15,345 bases of DNA from an uncultured Brachyspira sp. (GTDB lineage: Bacteria > Spirochaetota > Brachyspiria > Brachyspirales > Brachyspiraceae). Both the position numbers and the translations under genes were made by a program. Shown here one piece after another: positions 7,013 through 13,657 of the stretch (position 1 is its first letter; each line of letters starts with the position of its first letter). The stretch covers positions 1-15,345 of the forward strand of contig NZ_CAJTQJ010000053.1 of assembly GCF_910578695.1 (NCBI RefSeq), written 5' to 3'. The notes under the pieces are model-generated. The model did no database searches. It was given only the letters and a program-made list of their open reading frames with translations, and was not told the DNA's origin.

Positions 7013-7981
7013 ATGAAAAGAGCATATATAAAAAACATAGCCTACTATGTACCTGAAAAAATATTAGATAATAAATATTTTGAAAGCATATTAGATACTA
7101 ATAATGAATGGATAATAACCCGTACAGGTATAGAAACTAGACATATGGCTAGAAAAGATGAAACTATTTTTGAAATGGGATTAAATGCTGTTAGAAACTT
7201 AGAGAAAAAGGGAGCAGATTTAAAAGAAGTTGATGCAATATTAGTTCCTACTGTAACAAAAGATTATATATTTCCTTCTATGGCAGGACAGCTTCAAAAT
7301 ACTTTGGGACTTAAGAACTGTTTTGCTTTGGATTTATCTGCTGCTTGTTCAGGATATATTTATGCATTAAATACAGCTACTTCTTTGATAGAAAGCGGAC
7401 AATGTAAAAATATACTAATAGTATCAAGTGAAAAATTAACTAAAGATATTAATTGGAAAGATAGAGGAACTGCAATTTTATTCGGAGATGCGGCTACTGC
7501 TTCTCTTATCACAACTAGAGATGACGGAAAAGGCATAATAGGAATGCACATGCAAAGCGAGCCTGATATGGCTATAGTCCTTAATGGCGGAAGTGCCTGC
7601 CCTATAAGAGCTGATGATTTGGAGGCTCCTGAGTTTAAAATACATATGGACGGTTCTGAAACTTTTAAAAGGGCTGTTATAGAGTTTTCAAATAGTATAG
7701 ATAAAGTTTTAGAAACTTCCGGAAAACAGTTAAGCGATGTAAAATACTTTGTGCCTCATCAGGCTAATTTAAGAATAATGCAGGCTGTTGCTAAGAGAAT
7801 AGGACTTCCTATGGAAAAGGTAAGTGTTGTGCTTAATAAATTCGGCAACTGTTCTTCTACAAGTATCGGATTAGCTTTAACTGATGCTTTGGATAATAAC
7901 AAAATAAATGACGGAGATTTGGTTTTATTAACAGCATTCGGAGGAGGATTTACTTGGGGCTCTACTTTAATAATTTGGTAA
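7013..7981 (+). CDS. fabH: 3-oxoacyl-[ACP] synthase III (FabH)
   Basis: FabH joins acetyl-CoA (or a branched acyl-CoA) to malonyl-ACP, the first condensation of type II fatty acid synthesis. The 322-aa product carries the full catalytic triad: C112 in SAACSGY, H249 in VPHQANLRI and N279 in KFGNCSSTS, close to Cys112, His244 and Asn274 of E. coli FabH. The N-terminal NNEWIITRTGIETRH stretch and C-terminal TAFGGGFTWGS stretch are also typical. I chose ATG 7013 because GGAGAA lies at 7003-7008; the reading frame stays open to a GTG at 6971, but those 14 extra residues fall outside the family. No other fatty acid gene is beside it, and a strong terminator follows, so it looks like a single-gene unit. 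No convincing promoter was found upstream. Confidence 0.95.
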   Translation: MKRAYIKNIAYYVPEKILDNKYFESILDTNNEWIITRTGIETRHMARKDETIFEMGLNAVRNLEKKGADLKEVDAILVPTVTKDYIFPSMAGQLQNTLGLKNCFALDLSAACSGYIYALNTATSLIESGQCKNILIVSSEKLTKDINWKDRGTAILFGDAATASLITTRDDGKGIIGMHMQSEPDMAIVLNGGSACPIRADDLEAPEFKIHMDGSETFKRAVIEFSNSIDKVLETSGKQLSDVKYFVPHQANLRIMQAVAKRIGLPMEKVSVVLNKFGNCSSTSIGLALTDALDNNKINDGDLVLLTAFGGGFTWGSTLIIW

Positions 7982-8018
7982 TAAAATAAGACTTTACATA
8001 AATATTACAGTTTTTTAT

Positions 8019-8050
8019 AAGGGATAGTATTTTTTAATGCTGTCCTTTTT
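8019..8050 (+). terminator. Intrinsic terminator of fabH
   Basis: A stem of 12 pairs (two G-T, one bulged G) forms between 8019-8031 (AAGGGATAGTATT) and 8036-8047 (AATGCTGTCCTT), with a short T loop and a T tail to 8050. Confidence 0.75.
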
Positions 8051-8056
8051 ATATAT

Positions 8057-8094
8057 AAAAAAAGACATAAGTAAAATTATACCTATGCCTTTTT
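8057..8094. terminator. Bidirectional terminator between fabH and the Hsp20 genes
   Basis: AAAGACATAAGT (8061-8072) pairs with ACCTATGCCTTT (8081-8092), 12 pairs including two G-T, with an 8-nt loop. On the minus strand seven T follow, ending the Hsp20 transcript 20 nt after its stop. A short T run on the plus strand makes it a backup for fabH. Confidence 0.7.
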
Positions 8095-8113
8095 ATATGG
8101 TTTTTAATCATTA

Positions 8114-8515
8114 TTATGCAGTTTTGATTTCTATCTTTCTTTCATATTTGAGTTCTTCTTTCTTTGGGAGGGCAACCATTAAAACCCCATTATTCAAATT
8201 GGCAGATATATTTTCAATATCAATTCCTTTTGTGCTGATATTAAAGCTCTGCTCATAGCTTGAAACTACTTCATCTTTTGAATCCCCATTTTCTGATTTA
8301 ACAGTTCTTTTTCTTTTAGCAGAAATAGAAAGTATATTGTCTTTTATGCCTATTTCCAAATCCTCCTTTCTCACGCCCGGCATATCTATTTCTATCATAT
8401 AGTTTTTGTCATCTTCTTCTATATTATAACTTGAATCGCAGTTTCCTAAAAAACTGTATCCATTAGCATTTGATAAAATTGAATGTAAAGCTGGTACAAA
8501 TAATTTTCCTGACAT
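8114..8515 (-). CDS. Small heat shock protein, Hsp20/alpha-crystallin family (copy 1)
   Basis: This 133-aa holdase-type chaperone would bind unfolding proteins and keep them for refolding by DnaK. The alpha-crystallin domain starts near residue 31 (IEEDDKNYMIEIDMPGV) and ends with NNGVLMVALPKKE. The C-terminal tail has the I-x-I oligomerisation motif (IEI, near 129-131). I chose ATG 8513-8515 because AAAGGAG lies 8 nt before it and the product then begins like copy 2 (K-L-F-x-PALHS-x-L). A further ATG 21 nt upstream would overlap that ribosome site. It follows copy 2 by 63 nt on the same strand, probably in one transcript, and ends at a terminator hairpin. Residues 30-58 are identical to residues 35-63 of copy 2. 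Confidence 0.92.
   Translation of the reverse strand: MSGKLFVPALHSILSNANGYSFLGNCDSSYNIEEDDKNYMIEIDMPGVRKEDLEIGIKDNILSISAKRKRTVKSENGDSKDEVVSSYEQSFNISTKGIDIENISANLNNGVLMVALPKKEELKYERKIEIKTA
8341..8429. repeat. 89-bp block shared by both Hsp20 genes (member 1)
   Basis: This block matches 8857-8945 over 89 nt with three differences. The last 54 nt (8376-8429) are identical even at third codon positions. The rest of the two genes is much less alike. Confidence 0.85.
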
Positions 8516-8578
8516 ATTTAAATCTCCTTTAACCATTATTTTTATATTTTAATTTTCATAAACCTTTATATTTTATTA

Positions 8579-9046
8579 TTAAGCTATATTTATTTTCTTC
8601 TCATATTTTACTTCTTCTTTTTTAGGAAGAGTTATTCTAAGAACGCCGTCTTTTAAATTAGCTTCTATACTTTCAGCATCAATTCCTTTTGTATTAATAC
8701 TGAAACTCTGCTCATATTTAGAGACAACTATTTCATTATTGTTTGCTTCATTTACTTCATTATTATTCGCTTCATTTACTTCATTTGATTCTTTATTTTT
8801 TTCTGAAGTATCAGCAATCAATTTTTTGCGTTCAGCATATATATGAAGTACATTTTCTTTTATGCCTATTTCTAAGTCCTCCTTTCTCACACCCGGCATA
8901 TCTATTTCTATCATATAGTTTTTGTCATCTTCTTCTATATTATAATGAGATAATTTTCTATTCTCATTATTTTTGTATGCCTCATCAAAAGCTCTGAAAT
9001 CATCTAACATAGAATGTAAAGCTGGAAAAAATAATCTTTTAGTCAT
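8579..9046 (-). CDS. Small heat shock protein, Hsp20/alpha-crystallin family (copy 2, with Asn/Glu insert)
   Basis: This 155-aa paralogue of the neighbouring Hsp20 has an alpha-crystallin domain from about 36, with NLKDGVLRITLPKKE and a terminal I-x-I (INI) motif. It differs from copy 1 by an insert of about 16-20 residues near 85-105, in the loop between the middle beta strands that bacterial Hsp20 proteins swap on dimerisation. The insert is made of NEVNEANN twice, encoded by a 24-bp tandem repeat. AAGGAG lies 8 nt before the ATG (9044-9046). It is the first gene of the pair. No CIRCE element for HrcA is visible upstream; a TATATA near 9062-9067 could serve as -10 but has no clear -35. Confidence 0.92.
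   Translation of the reverse strand: MTKRLFFPALHSMLDDFRAFDEAYKNNENRKLSHYNIEEDDKNYMIEIDMPGVRKEDLEIGIKENVLHIYAERKKLIADTSEKNKESNEVNEANNNEVNEANNNEIVVSKYEQSFSINTKGIDAESIEANLKDGVLRITLPKKEEVKYEKKINIA
8732..8779. repeat. 24-bp in-frame tandem repeat inside Hsp20 copy 2
   Basis: Two 24-nt units (8732-8755 and 8756-8779) differ at two positions, and a 7-nt partial third unit follows. On the minus strand they encode NEVNEANN twice. Because the unit is eight codons, changes in copy number keep the frame and alter only loop length. Confidence 0.85.
8857..8945. repeat. 89-bp block shared by both Hsp20 genes (member 2)
   Basis: Second member of the repeat described at 8341-8429, in the same orientation. 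It encodes the start of the alpha-crystallin domain. Confidence 0.85.
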
Positions 9047-9073
9047 AATTAAAACTCCTTTTTATATAAACTT

Positions 9074-9169
9074 TTATATTTCTAATTTATCAGCGATTAA
9101 TTTTGCTTTTATTAAGTCATCATCGCTTACAGCACTATATATGCAATAATCGTACCAATTAAATTTTAT
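9074..9169 (-). pseudogene. Possible gene remnant, 31 codons without a start
   Basis: On the minus strand 31 codons run from after a stop at 9170-9172 to a TAA at 9074-9076. They read as a plausible protein C-terminus (NWYDYCIYSAVSDDDLIKAK, then LIADKLEI), with a mixed composition unlike translated AT-rich spacer. There is no ATG, GTG or TTG with a ribosome site at its head. It lies just upstream of Hsp20 copy 2 and could also be leader sequence that happens to look coding. The parent family was not recognised. Confidence 0.3.
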
Positions 9170-9172
9170 TTA

Positions 9173-9391
9173 TAGTATTAAAATGATACATTTATCCTTA
9201 TTCAATTAATATTTTTATAATTAATAATTTAAAAACAGTATAATATTAATACAATTTATTTTTGTATATTGTACATATTTTATCCGCTTATATATAAAAT
9301 TTATTAATTATAAATGAGATATTAATACATATTTATTATTTATATAGATAATATTTATATTAATAAAAATTGTTTTATAGCTGGCAATAAC
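9173..9391. other. AT-rich spacer with no recognised feature
   Basis: Together with 9047-9172 and the birA control region this makes a 426-nt divergent intergenic region. I find no gene, tRNA or strong hairpin in this part. It has many short A/T palindromes and a stray TATAAT at 9239-9244 without a -35 box. Confidence 0.5.
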
Positions 9392-9411
9392 AACAAATTG
9401 TTAATCTAAAA

Positions 9412-9445
9412 ATTGTAAACTTAATATTAATTCAATGTTGACAAT
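9412..9445 (+). promoter_or_regulatory. BirA (biotin repressor) operator
   Basis: ATTGTAAAC (9412-9420), a 16-nt spacer and GTTGACAAT (9437-9445) form an inverted repeat with one mismatch per arm pair. This matches the known BirA operator type TTGTAAAC-N14-16-GTTTACAA. It lies directly before the birA-bioBDA operon, whose first gene encodes a BirA with a DNA-binding domain. The right arm covers the -35 box, so binding would block RNA polymerase. A further half-site-like ATTGTTAATC lies at 9397-9406. Confidence 0.85.
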
Positions 9446-9465
9446 TCTGATTATTATGTTATTAT
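9438..9465 (+). promoter_or_regulatory. Promoter of the biotin operon
   Basis: A perfect -35 TTGACA (9438-9443), a 16-nt spacer and TATTAT (9460-9465) form the promoter. The expected start is about 9472, next to the birA ATG at 9473, and no Shine-Dalgarno is present. The birA message is therefore predicted to be leaderless or nearly so. Confidence 0.7.
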
Positions 9466-9472
9466 TAGTATT

Positions 9473-10480
9473 ATGAGCAGAAATATCAAAGAAAATATAA
9501 TATCAGCACTTGAATCAAATAAAGGATTATTCATATCAGGTGAAAAATTGGCTAATGAGCTTAATGTAAGCAGAACTGCTGTATGGAAAGCTGTAAAGCA
9601 TTTAAAAAATGAAGGATATAATATTCATTCTGTGTCAAATAAAGGATATGCACTTTCAAAAGAAACTGATATTTTATCATCAAAAATAATAAAAAATAAT
9701 ATGCATAAATATTCTGATAAGTTTAATTTTTTGATGTATAAAACGGTGGAATCTACGAATACTATAGCAAGAAAAATGGCAATTAACGGAGCTGAAAGCT
9801 GTACAGTAATTCTTGCCGAAGGACAGACAAACGGATATGGAAGAAACGGAAAATATTTTTTCTCGCCTTATGGTACAGGTATTTATATGAGTATAATACT
9901 TAATATGAAAAAAGAGAAGAAAATTTTTAAAAGTTCTTTAATAACTGCAGCTGCAGCGGTAGCGGTATCAAAATCTATAGAAGAAATTTCAAATAAAGAT
10001 ACTCAGATAAAATGGGTGAATGATATATTTATTAATGATAAAAAAGTATGCGGAATACTTACAGAAGGAGCTTTAAGTTTTGAGGACGGGAAATTAGATT
10101 ATGCTGTTATAGGAATAGGAATAAATGTTAATTTTCCAAAAAACGGCTTTCCTAAAGAAATTGATGATATAGCTTCTTCAATAAACGCAGAAGATAATAT
10201 AAAAGACGCTGATATAGAAAATAATATTGATATAAGAAATATTTTAATAGCCAAAATATTAGAGAATATATATGAATATTATTTTAATAATGCTGTTTTT
10301 TATGATGAATATATAAAACGCTCATTTTTAATTGGAAAAAAAGTTTCTATTAATATAGATAATAAAGATTATATAGTAAAAGTATTGGGTATAGACAAAA
10401 CTTTTGCACTTATAATAGAGTTTCAAGACGGTAAAGTTGAGAGAATTATATCAGGAACTATAAATTACAGGGGGTTATAA
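9473..10480 (+). CDS. birA: Bifunctional biotin-protein ligase and biotin operon repressor BirA
   Basis: BirA activates biotin with ATP to biotinyl-AMP and transfers it to the biotin carrier protein of carboxylases. When acceptor runs out, the biotinyl-AMP form dimerises on the operator. The 335-aa protein has an N-terminal winged helix-turn-helix (about 1-62: ISGEKLANELNVSRTAVWKA), so it is the regulatory class. The ligase domain shows STNTIARKMA, the biotinyl-AMP loop GYGRNGK (121-127; GRGRRG in E. coli), SPYGTGIYMS, KWVND (180-184), KVCGILTEG (191-199) and VIGIGINVN. A C-terminal SH3-like domain ends the protein. The ATG matches the family start but has no ribosome site and lies at the predicted transcription start. 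The stop overlaps the bioB start by one base. Confidence 0.95.
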   Translation: MSRNIKENIISALESNKGLFISGEKLANELNVSRTAVWKAVKHLKNEGYNIHSVSNKGYALSKETDILSSKIIKNNMHKYSDKFNFLMYKTVESTNTIARKMAINGAESCTVILAEGQTNGYGRNGKYFFSPYGTGIYMSIILNMKKEKKIFKSSLITAAAAVAVSKSIEEISNKDTQIKWVNDIFINDKKVCGILTEGALSFEDGKLDYAVIGIGINVNFPKNGFPKEIDDIASSINAEDNIKDADIENNIDIRNILIAKILENIYEYYFNNAVFYDEYIKRSFLIGKKVSINIDNKDYIVKVLGIDKTFALIIEFQDGKVERIISGTINYRGL

Positions 10481-11481
10481 TGAGTAATGCAGATATTACT
10501 ATAAAACAAAATGTATTTCTTGAAGAATTAAAACAAAAAATTATTAAAGGATATGATATAACAAAAGATGAGGCAATGCAGTTAATTGAAGCACCATTAG
10601 ATACTTTATGCAGTACTGCTGATGATATAAGAAAATATTACTGCTCAGATATTTTTGATATGTGTTCAATAATCAATGCCAAAAGCGGAAAATGTTCTGA
10701 AAACTGTAAATTCTGTGCTCAGTCCTCTCATTATGATACAAATTGCGAGGAGTATAATTTACTTGATAAAGAAAAAATATTAGAACAGGGAAAAAGTGAT
10801 TTTGATAAAGGAGTTTTAAGATACTCTATAGTAACATCAGGAAGAGAATTGCATAAAGATGAAATAGACAAAGTTTATGAAGCTTTAGAAACCCTTAATA
10901 AAGAAACCGAAGGGTATATATGTGCCTCTTTGGGTTTTCTTGATGAAGAGGGATTTAAAAAAATGAAAGATGCAGGGCTTAAAAGAGTTCATAATAATTT
11001 AGAAGCCTCAAGAAATTTCTTTACTCAAGTATGCACAACTCATACTTATGATGATAAGATTAATGCTATAAAAGCAGCTCAAAAAGCAGGAATGGCAGTA
11101 TGCAGCGGAGGTATTATGGGTATGGGCGAAACTTGGGAGGATAGAATTGATATGGCTTTGGAATTGAGAGAGCTTAAAATAATGTCTATTCCTGTTAATA
11201 TGCTTAATCCTATAGCAAATACTCCTTTTGAAAATATTATTCCTCTTACTGAAGATGATATGAGAAGAATAGTTGCTGTTTATAGATTTATTAATCCTAA
11301 AGCATTTATAAGGCTTGCAGGCGGAAGGGGACTTTTAAAAGATAAAGGCAGAACATGTTTTTTATCAGGAGCAAATGCTGCTATAACAGGAGATATGCTT
11401 ACAACTGCAGGGATATCCATAGAAACAGATAAAAAAATGGCTGAAGAATTGGGGTATAAAATTCAATTAACAGAAGATTAA
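10480..11481 (+). CDS. bioB: Biotin synthase BioB, radical SAM enzyme
   Basis: BioB inserts sulfur into dethiobiotin to make biotin, the last step of the pathway. The 333-aa protein has the radical SAM cluster motif C72-x3-C76-x2-C79 (GKCSENCKFCAQSS), CSGGIMGMGET (208-218) and FIRLAGGRG (276-284). Of the E. coli ligands of the auxiliary cluster, the Cys128 and Cys188 positions appear to be C148 (YICASLG) and C208, and Arg260 appears to be R278. The Cys97 position is serine (S116 in RYSIVTSGR). Some BioB proteins of strict anaerobes are known to use a different auxiliary cluster, and this one may belong with them. ATG overlaps the birA stop (TAATG), with GGGGG at 10470-10474, so the two genes are translationally coupled. 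Confidence 0.95.
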   Translation: MSNADITIKQNVFLEELKQKIIKGYDITKDEAMQLIEAPLDTLCSTADDIRKYYCSDIFDMCSIINAKSGKCSENCKFCAQSSHYDTNCEEYNLLDKEKILEQGKSDFDKGVLRYSIVTSGRELHKDEIDKVYEALETLNKETEGYICASLGFLDEEGFKKMKDAGLKRVHNNLEASRNFFTQVCTTHTYDDKINAIKAAQKAGMAVCSGGIMGMGETWEDRIDMALELRELKIMSIPVNMLNPIANTPFENIIPLTEDDMRRIVAVYRFINPKAFIRLAGGRGLLKDKGRTCFLSGANAAITGDMLTTAGISIETDKKMAEELGYKIQLTED

Positions 11482-11528
11482 TTAAAAAAATAATTATTGA
11501 TAAAAAAATAATAAATGAGAAAATTATT

Positions 11529-12200
11529 ATGGCTAAAGCAATTTTCATAACAGCAACAGGAACGGATATAGGAAAAACTTATGTATCAGCATTGATTGTA
11601 AAAAAATTAAAAGACAATAATATAGATGCAGGATATTATAAGGCAGCATTAAGCGGAAGCAGAAATATTACAGACAGCGATGCTTGGGTTTTAAAAGAAA
11701 AAGCAGGCTTATCAGATTCTTATAATGAAATGGTATCATATACTTATAAGCATTCTTATTCACCTCATTTAGCAGCACAAATTGAGGGAAATCCTCCAGA
11801 TATGAAAGTAATAAAAAGTGATTATGAAAATATATCTAAAAAACATGACTATATAGTAGTAGAAGGAAGCGGCGGCATAATATGCCCTATAAGATATGAT
11901 GAAGATAATAAAATATTTTTGGAAGATATCATAAAAGAATTAAATATACCTTCTATTATAATTGCAGATTCCGGGCTTGGTACTATTAATTCTACAGTTC
12001 TGACTATAGAGTATATGAGAAGCAGGAATTTAAAAATTAACGGCATAATATTAAACAGATTCAAAACTTCAGATACGATGCATAAAGATAATAAAAAAAT
12101 GATAGAAAATATTACAGGCATAAAAATTATAGGTATGGTAATAAACGGCATTTTAAAATTAGACAGCAGTATTAAAAGTTTAGAATCTATTTTTGAGTAA
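11529..12200 (+). CDS. bioD: Dethiobiotin synthetase BioD
   Basis: BioD uses ATP and CO2 to close the ureido ring of DAPA, giving dethiobiotin. The 223-aa protein has the P-loop GTDIGKT (11-17), the lysine K38 in YYKAALSGS, D49/D51 before W53, the SPHLAA stretch (78-83) and VEGSGGI (111-117), all at family positions. Length is normal. It starts 47 nt after bioB with only a weak GAGAAA before the ATG, so it may depend on flow of ribosomes along the operon. It ends 12 nt before bioA. The order bioB-bioD-bioA places three consecutive enzymes in one transcript. Confidence 0.94.
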   Translation: MAKAIFITATGTDIGKTYVSALIVKKLKDNNIDAGYYKAALSGSRNITDSDAWVLKEKAGLSDSYNEMVSYTYKHSYSPHLAAQIEGNPPDMKVIKSDYENISKKHDYIVVEGSGGIICPIRYDEDNKIFLEDIIKELNIPSIIIADSGLGTINSTVLTIEYMRSRNLKINGIILNRFKTSDTMHKDNKKMIENITGIKIIGMVINGILKLDSSIKSLESIFE

Positions 12201-12212
12201 TAAGGATTTTTT

Positions 12213-13559
12213 ATGACATTAGAAGAAAAGGATTTAAAATATATTTGGCATCCTTGTTCGCAGATGAAAGATTATGAAGAGCTTCCTCCTATAATAATAG
12301 ATAGGGGCAAGGGAATATATCTTTATGATAAAAATGGAAAAGAATATATTGATATTGTAAGCTCTTGGTGGTGTAATCTGCTTGGGCATTGCAATGAAAA
12401 AATAAATGCAGGTATAAAAGCACAGCTTGACAGATTAGAACATGTTATATTTGCAAACTTTTCTCATAAAGGAGCTATTGAATTATGCGAAGAGCTTATA
12501 AATACACTTCCTAAAGGACTTACTAAATTTAATTTTTCAGATAATGGTTCTTCATCTGTGGAAGCTGCTTTAAAAATGGCATTTCAATATCAGCATCAAA
12601 TAGGAAATACTAAAAGAACAAGATTTATATGCTTTACTGACGGTTATCATGGCGAAACTATTGGGGCATTATCTGTTGGAAGTTTAGACTTATATGCAAA
12701 AATATACAAGCCTATGTTAATGGATACTATACATATACAGGCACCAGACTGCTACAGATGTAAGTATAATCAAAATAGAGAAAAATGTATATGCGAATGC
12801 TTTGAAGATGCTGAGAGAAAATTTGAAATGTACGGAGAAGAGATTTGTGCTGTTATAATAGAGCCTTTGCTTCAGGCAAGTGCAGGAATGAGAATATACC
12901 CTCCGCTTTATTTAAAAAAGCTAAGAGAGCTTTGCAATAAATATAATGTAATTTTTATAGCCGATGAAATAGCCACAAATTTCGGACGCACAGGAAAGAT
13001 GTTTGCATGCGATTATGCTGATATAAGTCCTGATATAATGTGCATTTCAAAGGGGCTTACAGGCGGATATATGCCTATGGCTATAACAATCACTACAGAT
13101 AAAATATATGACGCTTTTTATGCTGACTATAATGAGGGAAAGGCTTTTATGCATAGTCATACCTATAGCGGTAACCCTTTGGGCTGTTCTGCTGCTTTAT
13201 CCGTACAAAGAATTTTAAAAGAAGATGATATTATAAATAAAGCAAATATAAGAGCTAAGTATTTGAATAATAAATTAAAAGAAAAACTTGATAATCATAA
13301 AAATATAGGAGAGATTAGAAATATAGGGCTTATTAATGCTATGGAATTAGTTATTAATAAAAATACAAAAGAGGGATTCGATTCAAAACTTAGAATGGGT
13401 TATCAAATATATAAGAAAGCTCTTCAAAGAGGACTTTTATTAAGACCTTTAGGAAATGTTATTTACTTTAATCCGCCTTTGATAATAAATGAAGAGGAGA
13501 TAGAAAGAGCTGTTGATTTATGCGTATCTTCTATAAATGATATACTGCCTTATAATTAA
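12213..13559 (+). CDS. bioA: Adenosylmethionine-8-amino-7-oxononanoate aminotransferase BioA
   Basis: BioA transfers an amino group, normally from S-adenosylmethionine, to KAPA to give DAPA. The 448-aa PLP enzyme has IWHPCSQM (11-18), SSWWCNLLGH, the cofactor-binding GSSSVEAALK, DGYHGET, the aspartate D251 in ADEIATNFGRTG and the Schiff-base lysine K280 in SKGLTGGY. Residues 180-196 carry a Cys cluster (C180, C183, C192, C194, C196) in a surface insert that could bind a metal; I recall similar Cys pairs in BioA of some anaerobes and archaea. AAGGA at 12202-12206 precedes the ATG by 6 nt. SAM as amino donor is inferred from the family; lysine is possible in BioK-type enzymes. No bioF is present nearby. 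Confidence 0.93.
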   Translation: MTLEEKDLKYIWHPCSQMKDYEELPPIIIDRGKGIYLYDKNGKEYIDIVSSWWCNLLGHCNEKINAGIKAQLDRLEHVIFANFSHKGAIELCEELINTLPKGLTKFNFSDNGSSSVEAALKMAFQYQHQIGNTKRTRFICFTDGYHGETIGALSVGSLDLYAKIYKPMLMDTIHIQAPDCYRCKYNQNREKCICECFEDAERKFEMYGEEICAVIIEPLLQASAGMRIYPPLYLKKLRELCNKYNVIFIADEIATNFGRTGKMFACDYADISPDIMCISKGLTGGYMPMAITITTDKIYDAFYADYNEGKAFMHSHTYSGNPLGCSAALSVQRILKEDDIINKANIRAKYLNNKLKEKLDNHKNIGEIRNIGLINAMELVINKNTKEGFDSKLRMGYQIYKKALQRGLLLRPLGNVIYFNPPLIINEEEIERAVDLCVSSINDILPYN

Positions 13560-13595
13560 GTTTTTTTATTATAAAAAATAAAAATGCAAAAATTA

Positions 13596-13651
13596 AAAAG
13601 TAAAATAAAAAAAAGTAAAATGTAAAGAAAAGTAAAAGAAAAAAGGTAAAA
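13596..13651 (+). repeat. Purine-rich degenerate repeat before the OppA gene
   Basis: AAAAGTAAAAT occurs at 13596-13606 and 13611-13621, AAAAGTAAAAG at 13628-13638, and a related AAAGGTAAAA follows at about 13642-13651. Spacing is 15-17 nt. The last copy supplies the ribosome site. It may be simple A-rich leader sequence. Confidence 0.4.
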
Positions 13652-13657
13652 ATAAAA

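Noticed and set aside
8037..8258. 73-codon plus-strand reading frame
   Set aside because: It starts in the fabH terminator and then runs antisense to Hsp20 copy 1, which has clear family homology.
8732..8786. CRISPR-like repeat
   Set aside because: The repeats are contiguous, in frame and without spacers; they are a coding tandem repeat.
8743..8997. 84-codon plus-strand reading frame rich in His, Leu and Tyr
   Set aside because: It is the antisense shadow of Hsp20 copy 2 and owes its repeats to the 24-bp tandem repeat there.
9047..9472. CIRCE/HrcA operator upstream of the Hsp20 genes
   Set aside because: I looked for TTAGCACTC-N9-GAGTGCTAA on both strands and found nothing close.
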